From contig JAHBVO010000001.1 of assembly GCA_019637435.1 (NCBI GenBank), positions 1,364,001 to 1,428,000 of the forward strand: a stretch of 64,000 nucleotides of DNA, given 5' to 3'. Below the pieces are notes generated by a model. That model was not told where the DNA came from. It searched no databases and saw only the letters and a list, made by a program, of their open reading frames with translations. Origin of the DNA: Candidatus Obscuribacterales bacterium (GTDB lineage Bacteria > Cyanobacteriota > Vampirovibrionia > Obscuribacterales > Obscuribacteraceae). The number at the start of each line of letters is the position of its first letter. The first letter of the stretch is position 1. A program made the position numbers and the translations under genes. This document shows, piece after piece, positions 58,944 through 64,000 of the stretch.

Positions 58944-61313
58944 TTAGCGTACGGACCAGCTCGACGCGATGTTTTCCAGCAGCTTTTGCTGGCAATCGAG
59001 CGGTGTTGAATCTGGTGGCACGGGCAGCCGGACGTAGCTGCCGTCCGGTTGCATAAATCGCGCGCGCAATGAATCAGTCAGATAACAATCTAGAAGCTGT
59101 TCTCTAATGTAGCGATTCAAGCCCGGATCTTCTATCGGGAAGAGTACTTCTACGCGGCGGTCCAGGTTGCGCGGCATTGTATCGGCGCTGCCGATGTAGA
59201 TTTCCTCATTGCCCGAGTTATGAAAGAAAAAGATGCGGCTGTGTTCGAGGAAGCGTCCGACGATGCTGACCACGCGGATGTTCTCGCTGATGCCTTGAAT
59301 TCCGGGGCGCAGGCAGCAAACTCCTCGGATAATCAGGTCAACTTTTACACCCGCTTGCGACGCTTCATACAGTAGCTGAATGATGCGTTCGTCAATGAGT
59401 GCATTTGCTTTGAAAATTATGTGTCCGATTTTGCCATTCTTCTGGTGTTCGATTTCTCTGCGAATCAAACCTTCCAACCGTTCTCTCAAATTGATTGGTG
59501 CAACCAGCAATTTGCGATAGTCGGTTTTCGCCGAATAACCGGTCAAAAAATTGAACAAGTCGCTGACGTCCGAGCCGATATTCTCGTCCGTGGTGAGCAA
59601 GCCGAGATCCGTATAAGCATGCGCAGTCACCGAGTTGTAGTTGCCTGTACTCAGGTGTATGTAGCGTTTGATAGAATCGCCAGACTTTCTGACAATGAGC
59701 AAAACTTTGGCGTGAATCTTTAGACCGATCAGTCCATAGACCACATGAACACCTGCACTTTCCAGTGCTCTTGCCCATTCGATGTTGCTTTCTTCGTCAA
59801 ACCTGGCTTTCAGTTCTACAACGACCGCAACCTGTTTTCCTTTTTCCATTGCGCGCAAAAGCGCCTGAACAACAGGAGAGTTGCGTCCGACACGGTACAG
59901 TGTCATCTTGATTGCAAGTACATTCGGATCGTCCGCGGCTCTGTTAAGCAGGTTGACGATTGGTTGGAACGAATCATAGGGATGGTTGAGAAGAATATCC
60001 CGGCGCGAAATCGCTGTAAACTCATCCTCGTCGTGAGAGTCCTGGTTTAAAACTTTTGCGACATGCGGCACGAATTGCGGATATTTCAATTCCGGGCGAT
60101 CAAGCGAGCCGATGTGTTTTAAGCTCGAAAGTGGAAAGTGACCTTCCACGAGGTAAACGTCACCGGGCTCGATCTGCAGGTTAGTCATCAAAATTTCAAG
60201 AACGTGCGCAGGCATAGCGCGATCGACCATCAGTCGAACCACGTCACCGAACTTCCGCTGGCGAACACCCTCTTCAGTGGTTTCAAGCAAGTCGCTCGCT
60301 TCCCACTCCTGAATCTCAACCTCCGCATCACGTGTGATGTGGAAAGGATGCGCCTCGATAATGGTCATACCCGGAAAGAGCGCGTCGAGATTGGCTTGAA
60401 TGACTTCGTCGATCCAGATGTATTGTTTGACCGGTCGAGTTTGATTCGTCGAAGGTCTCGCCAGAGGAATCAGCTGCGTCAAGCTATCCGGAATTTTCAA
60501 CCTGGCGAAGCGGACGTCTTTGCTGGTTTTTCGCACGGAGACCGCGAAGTTCAAACTTAAATTCGAGATGTGCGGGAAAGGATGTCCCGGATCAAATGCC
60601 ATCGGCGTGAGCACGGGGAAGATTTTCTGCAGGAAGTACTGACGCATATCGTCGCGTTGTTCGCTGCTCAGCTCGTTGTAGTTGACGATCTTGATGCCAC
60701 TTTCTTCGAGAGCCGGCATAAGTTTTTCTTGCAAACATTTTGTACTTTCCGAGATGAATCGATTAACCTCGGCTTCAACGGCCTCGAGTTGTTCCAAAGG
60801 GGTCAGACCGTCCGGACCCGCTGTGAGACTGCCTGCTTCCACCTGTCTCTTCAACCCGGCGACGCGGACCATGAAGAATTCGTCCATGTTGGAGCCGCAA
60901 ATCGATAGAAACTTGAACCGCTCCAATAGAGGATTTCGCTCGTCCTGGGCCTCCTCTAAAACACGCCACTGAAATGCCAGAAGGCTGAGCTCTCTGTTGA
61001 TATAAAGTCTTGGGTCGGAAAGTGACGACACATTCGAGATCGCAATCGGCTCGAATGTATGGGCTATCGAAGGATGCTTGTCGACATCGGCAGGCTGTCC
61101 CTGTGCCGTATTGGCTTGAACCTGAGGCTGAGTTGGTTGCGCCGGCACTGCGGCCTGCTTATTGTCCGGCTCTTGGTCCGGCTCAAAGTTGCTTTCTTGT
61201 GTCAGTTTGGAGTCGTGGACCATTCTATCCGTTTTTCCGTCGGTCATCGGCTCAGGTGCGTTCGACGAACCATTGATGTCAGTTTCAATTTCGACTGTCT
61301 GTTCTGTTCCCAT
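58944..61313 (-). CDS. ppk1: Polyphosphate kinase 1
   Basis: About 789 residues from ATG 61313 (GTG 61322 in frame). The first 105 residues are a Gln/Pro/Glu-rich disordered extension not found in typical PPK1 (about 690 residues). Then the PPK1 domains: YINRELSLLAFQWRVLEE, LYRVGRNSPVVQALLRAMEKG, catalytic-loop IHAKVLLIVR (phosphohistidine), HLSTGNYN, and the second active-site His in FFFHNSGNEEIYIGSADTMP. It makes long-chain polyphosphate from ATP at the inner membrane. The gene is flanked by dam and a small secreted protein gene, all on the minus strand. Confidence 0.96.
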   Translation of the reverse strand: MGTEQTVEIETDINGSSNAPEPMTDGKTDRMVHDSKLTQESNFEPDQEPDNKQAAVPAQPTQPQVQANTAQGQPADVDKHPSIAHTFEPIAISNVSSLSDPRLYINRELSLLAFQWRVLEEAQDERNPLLERFKFLSICGSNMDEFFMVRVAGLKRQVEAGSLTAGPDGLTPLEQLEAVEAEVNRFISESTKCLQEKLMPALEESGIKIVNYNELSSEQRDDMRQYFLQKIFPVLTPMAFDPGHPFPHISNLSLNFAVSVRKTSKDVRFARLKIPDSLTQLIPLARPSTNQTRPVKQYIWIDEVIQANLDALFPGMTIIEAHPFHITRDAEVEIQEWEASDLLETTEEGVRQRKFGDVVRLMVDRAMPAHVLEILMTNLQIEPGDVYLVEGHFPLSSLKHIGSLDRPELKYPQFVPHVAKVLNQDSHDEDEFTAISRRDILLNHPYDSFQPIVNLLNRAADDPNVLAIKMTLYRVGRNSPVVQALLRAMEKGKQVAVVVELKARFDEESNIEWARALESAGVHVVYGLIGLKIHAKVLLIVRKSGDSIKRYIHLSTGNYNSVTAHAYTDLGLLTTDENIGSDVSDLFNFLTGYSAKTDYRKLLVAPINLRERLEGLIRREIEHQKNGKIGHIIFKANALIDERIIQLLYEASQAGVKVDLIIRGVCCLRPGIQGISENIRVVSIVGRFLEHSRIFFFHNSGNEEIYIGSADTMPRNLDRRVEVLFPIEDPGLNRYIREQLLDCYLTDSLRARFMQPDGSYVRLPVPPDSTPLDCQQKLLENIASSWSVR

Positions 61314-61462
61314 TCTATCCACTTTTGAGGTGAGCGGTCCGGCAAATAATCTCTGGCGATGGCTTTGTCGAACTGTAGGTGATGGATCCGGGTTCCCTGT
61401 TTTTTCGTTTACCGGCTTGAGCAGCCGAATTACCTGCTATTGAGTTCGTTTATCGGTCGCAA

Positions 61463-61918
61463 TTACTGACCGAGTGGGGCTTGATTGCCGCCATTAAGGC
61501 CGTTATTCATCATTTGCTGGACGCCCTGACGGAAGATGCCGCCCCACATTCCGCCTTTGCCGGTATCACCTGTGGTGCCGGTGTTGTTATTGTTTTGGAG
61601 GAAACCGCCTGTCGCCTGGTTCAACAAGGTCGAACCAATGCCGCCACCACTAAGACCGCTGCTGGACGTCCCAATCGGTGCCACGTTGAAGTTCAAAGAG
61701 CGAGGGTCCTGCGCCATCAAGCGTCCAGTGGAGTCTATTTCCACGTAAACTGCTTGACCGGTTCTCATGTTCGTTACCATGTATTGTCCGGCAGGCAAAC
61801 TGCAATTGCCCATGGGAATCAGTCCGGCCGTCTGGCAAATTGCCGGAGCGCAGAGGTAGAAAACAGCTGCCAACACTGATAGGCAGAGGGATGAGAGCAT
61901 CAGCTTACGGTTTTTCAT
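61463..61918 (-). CDS. Small secreted hypothetical protein
   Basis: About 151 residues from ATG 61918, which has AGGAG ten bases upstream; the frame is open back to 61975. A signal peptide (MLSSLCLSVLAAVFYLCAPA, cleavage near ICQ) is followed by a small domain (IPMGNCSLPAGQYMVTNM, TGQAVYVEIDSTGRLMAQDP) and a Gly/Asn/Gln-rich tail (NQATGGFLQNNNNTG, MMNNGLNGGN). No family recognised. The PPK1 gene follows downstream after about 150 bp, and mscS precedes it on the same strand. Confidence 0.7.
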   Translation of the reverse strand: MKNRKLMLSSLCLSVLAAVFYLCAPAICQTAGLIPMGNCSLPAGQYMVTNMRTGQAVYVEIDSTGRLMAQDPRSLNFNVAPIGTSSSGLSGGGIGSTLLNQATGGFLQNNNNTGTTGDTGKGGMWGGIFRQGVQQMMNNGLNGGNQAPLGQ

Positions 61919-62039
61919 CGTGCAAATTCTCCTGGAGGTCTCGGGACCCCGCACTGAATTGAGCCAGACCATCATTTTATGGCAGAAGGCGCATTCTGTC
62001 CGGTTGTTGTGAGAGGTTGTTAACTCGAATGTGAGATGT

Positions 62040-62942
62040 TTAAACCGTGCTCGCGTCCGGCGATTCAGGACGTTCAGCCACTTCAGTGGTCGCGATAACC
62101 CCGGTTCTAATGTGGATGTCTCTTTGTGGGAGGGGAATCTCGATGCCTTCGGCCTTCAATCTTTCGAATATTTCATAATACAGATTGCTTTTCAGGACGA
62201 GCGGGCGGCGAGTAAAGTCGCAAGTCCAGACCCACAAGTCGAATCGCAGCGCGCTATCGCCAAAACCGCTAAAAATTAGTTCGGGTCTGGGGTCTTTAAG
62301 CACGCCGTCATGTTTGCGTGCGACATCTTCAATCAGCTCTTTTACCTGGCGCGGGTCAGACTTATAGGAAACCGTCACCGGTATCGTCAGTCGAATGTTG
62401 GGCGAGCTGTGACTCCAGTTGGTCACCTTCTTCGTAATGAACTGCGAATTTGGAACTATGATTTCGATATTCTCATCGGTCAGAATCGTCGTCGCGCGAA
62501 AGGTGATGTTAGTGATATCACCCACGGTGCCATCTACTTCGATTCGATCTCCTACCTTAACTGGGCGCTCCGTGAATAATGTAACTCCGCTCACGATATT
62601 GGAAACCAAGCTCTGAAGACCGACAGTAAGACCCAGACCGATAGCACCAGCGATGATCGTCAATGAACTCAAGTCGACTCCCACGCTCTGCAGGATGACC
62701 AGGAAGCCGATGCCGATCATCAAATACCGAACAACGGTACTGATACCATGAGTGGTGCCGATGTCGAGATTGGTTCTGGTTTTCGCTTGCTTGACTATAA
62801 ACCGCTGCATCTTGCCGGTTAGGATCAACAAGATTATTGTCAGCACCGCAAGATAGAGGAGCGACCACCAGGTCAAGCCCGTATTGCCGAGCTTCATAAC
62901 TGGCTGCGAGAGGAGATTGCTTATGTTGCCAACGTGTTCCAA
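62040..62942 (-). CDS. mscS: MscS-family mechanosensitive ion channel
   Basis: A 300-residue membrane protein starting at TTG 62942, seven bases after a perfect AAGGAGG. Three N-terminal helices are followed by the pore helix TIIAGAIGLGLTVGLQSLVSN (about residues 92-112), with the small-residue pattern of MscS TM3, then GVTLFTERPVKVGDRIEVDG and the beta domain (TVGDITNITFRATTI, IIVPNSQFITKKVTNWS), all standard MscS. It releases solutes under hypo-osmotic stress. The upstream ATP-grasp gene ends 80 bp before it, so the two may be co-transcribed. Confidence 0.95.
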   Translation of the reverse strand: MEHVGNISNLLSQPVMKLGNTGLTWWSLLYLAVLTIILLILTGKMQRFIVKQAKTRTNLDIGTTHGISTVVRYLMIGIGFLVILQSVGVDLSSLTIIAGAIGLGLTVGLQSLVSNIVSGVTLFTERPVKVGDRIEVDGTVGDITNITFRATTILTDENIEIIVPNSQFITKKVTNWSHSSPNIRLTIPVTVSYKSDPRQVKELIEDVARKHDGVLKDPRPELIFSGFGDSALRFDLWVWTCDFTRRPLVLKSNLYYEIFERLKAEGIEIPLPQRDIHIRTGVIATTEVAERPESPDASTV

Positions 62943-63022
62943 ACCTCCCCTCCTTCTTCCCGTTAAGCCGGGCCTCGACTCTCGTCGGGAAAACCGCAGT
63001 TGGTCAAATTCCCGTAACAGTG

Positions 63023-64000
63023 CTAGAGTGTCGCCATTTCGATGTTGTCGAAATTTCGACGATAGTATTTCATGTAATCGACTTTTCGTTCGAGTGCATC
63101 GATAACCGCATGACTGAAATTGACGCCTGCGAATTTCTGTGCGCTGCCGAGTCCTCCGGGGCTGAAGACGTTGATCTCCATGATTTTCTTTCCGACGATA
63201 TCGAGTCGAACGAAGAACATTCCGTCTTGTACAAGTTTGGGCCGCACCATCTCTGCCAGTTCGAGCATGTCGTCCGTAACTTCCGTTTGTGTAACGTTTC
63301 CAGCCGCTTGATGCAGTCCGGTTCCGCCCTCTTCTTCTATGTGTTCGCGACGAAAAGCCGCGACTTTTCCTTTGTAACGAAGGGGCTGTCCATTCATCAA
63401 GAACAGCCTGGTGTCGCCTTTTGCAGCTTCCGGCAGATACTCTTGAGCGATAATATAGCCCTCTTCACAGAGCGCATCGACAATCTGGTTCAAATTAGAT
63501 AATTCGTTTTTCTTCACCAGAAAAACACCCTGCGAACTCGATGCTTGCAAGGATTTCAATACGATGTTGCCGCCCTCTTCCTTGGCGAACTGCTTCACCG
63601 CGGCTTTGCTCCGCGTAATTATTGTTCGCGGACGAACTTCTTCGGGGAAGAGCTGAAAGTACATTTTGTTTGTCGCCTTGGCCAGACCATTGGGATCGTT
63701 CAGCACGATTACGCCGTGTCTCATGGCTACACGTCCGAAGTTGATGCCAACATTTCTTGCCCATGAGCGCGCCGCTGTCTCTTGTGATGGATCGCTGCGA
63801 AGCAGCAGAATGTCCAGATCGTCGACGCAAATCTCTTCGGTCAGAGCCTTCTTGCTCTGTATGTCCGCCAGATAGGAAGCTGCCGATTTGTAAGACTTTT
63901 TGGGAGCATGCTTAGCAATCGCTCGTATGCGATCGTCTTTGTCGTATTTAAAGCCGTCAGCGTTGATGATCCAGGCTTCGTGTCCGCGATTGATAGCGGT
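63023..64000 (-). CDS. ATP-grasp protein, glutathione-synthetase-like (5' end outside the window)
   Basis: The frame is open from the right edge (64000) to the stop at 63023, about 325 residues; an internal ATG at 63724 is not the real start. The N-terminal lobe reads LDILLLRSDPSQET and NFGRVAMRHGVIVLNDPNGL, and the ATP-grasp core has NIVLKSLQASSSQGVFLVKK, QEYLPEAAKGDTRLFLMN and FVRLDIVGKKIMEINVFSPGG, corresponding to the GshB phosphate loop, acidic and Asn metal ligands. Prokaryotic glutathione synthetase is the nearest family, but the DPP(F)D substrate box is changed, so another amino-acid ligase is possible. It precedes mscS by 80 bp. Confidence 0.85.
   Translation of the reverse strand, partial: TAINRGHEAWIINADGFKYDKDDRIRAIAKHAPKKSYKSAASYLADIQSKKALTEEICVDDLDILLLRSDPSQETAARSWARNVGINFGRVAMRHGVIVLNDPNGLAKATNKMYFQLFPEEVRPRTIITRSKAAVKQFAKEEGGNIVLKSLQASSSQGVFLVKKNELSNLNQIVDALCEEGYIIAQEYLPEAAKGDTRLFLMNGQPLRYKGKVAAFRREHIEEEGGTGLHQAAGNVTQTEVTDDMLELAEMVRPKLVQDGMFFVRLDIVGKKIMEINVFSPGGLGSAQKFAGVNFSHAVIDALERKVDYMKYYRRNFDNIEMATL

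Noticed and set aside
1..64000. CRISPR arrays, insertion sequences, prophage or integrase genes
   Set aside because: I saw no regularly spaced direct repeats with unique spacers and no transposase, integrase or phage structural motifs on either strand.

Overview
The window is bacterial chromosomal DNA of intermediate G+C, densely coding on both strands, with no rRNA, tRNA, CRISPR array, transposase or phage gene that I can recognise. The gene set suggests a rod-shaped, outer-membrane-bearing bacterium: minC-minD-minE-rodA, a KdsD/KpsF-type arabinose-5-phosphate isomerase (Kdo pathway), a PBP4-type D-Ala-D-Ala carboxypeptidase, polyphosphate kinase 1 and an MscS channel. Many transmembrane Ser/Thr kinases carrying LRR, TPR or PQQ-propeller domains and many secreted TPR proteins would fit the deep-branching, non-photosynthetic relatives of Cyanobacteria (Vampirovibrionia/Melainabacteria, Obscuribacter-like). 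That placement is inferred from gene content, not from a phylogenetic marker.

Layout. 1-9.2 kb: a truncated Rossmann protein, an M16 peptidase, a SAM methyltransferase, a four-repeat GspE-N/MshEN-like protein facing a degenerate GGDEF protein, and a secreted SRPBCC protein. 9.7-17.7 kb: a nucleotidyltransferase-fold protein, a secreted CHAP/NlpC-like protein, a cysteine-cluster protein coupled to a kinase-LRR-TPR receptor, a PBP4-type peptidase, a thioesterase and a small Asn/Trp-rich secreted protein. 17.9-24 kb: a quinone oxidoreductase, an MnmC-type methyltransferase, a sigma-70-like protein without region 4, a secreted 11-residue-repeat protein and kdsD. 24-28.8 kb: a kinase with a PQQ propeller and a UbiA/MqnP-type prenyltransferase. 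28.9-38.1 kb: a tight minus-strand operon (UbiA-like transferase, a PEP-synthase/BtaA fusion, an SEC59/phytol-kinase-like membrane protein, a GNAT protein, an ANL ligase). 38.2-43.3 kb: another kinase-LRR receptor, a hypothetical protein and rodA. 43.3-64 kb: minCDE, an amino-acid permease, TPR proteins, meaB, nagA, a second MshEN-like protein, a sigma-region-4 HTH fused to an SF1 ATPase, dam, ppk1, mscS and a truncated ATP-grasp (glutathione-synthetase-like) gene.

The strongest candidate for an undescribed system is the 28.9-38.1 kb operon. It combines a prenyltransferase fold, a CTP-dependent prenol-kinase fold, a phosphohistidine phosphotransferase fused to a SAM-dependent 3-amino-3-carboxypropyl transferase (BtaA family), an adenylate-forming ligase and an acyltransferase. 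I infer an unusual polar or isoprenoid lipid pathway. Other notable signals: a sigma-like protein lacking region 4 and key promoter-melting aromatics, a separate protein with a region-4-like HTH on a helicase-like ATPase, a fixed-spacing cysteine module (CxxCGK...SLTQ(W/F)...CxC) preceding two receptor kinases, and tandem MshEN-like proteins beside a degenerate GGDEF protein.
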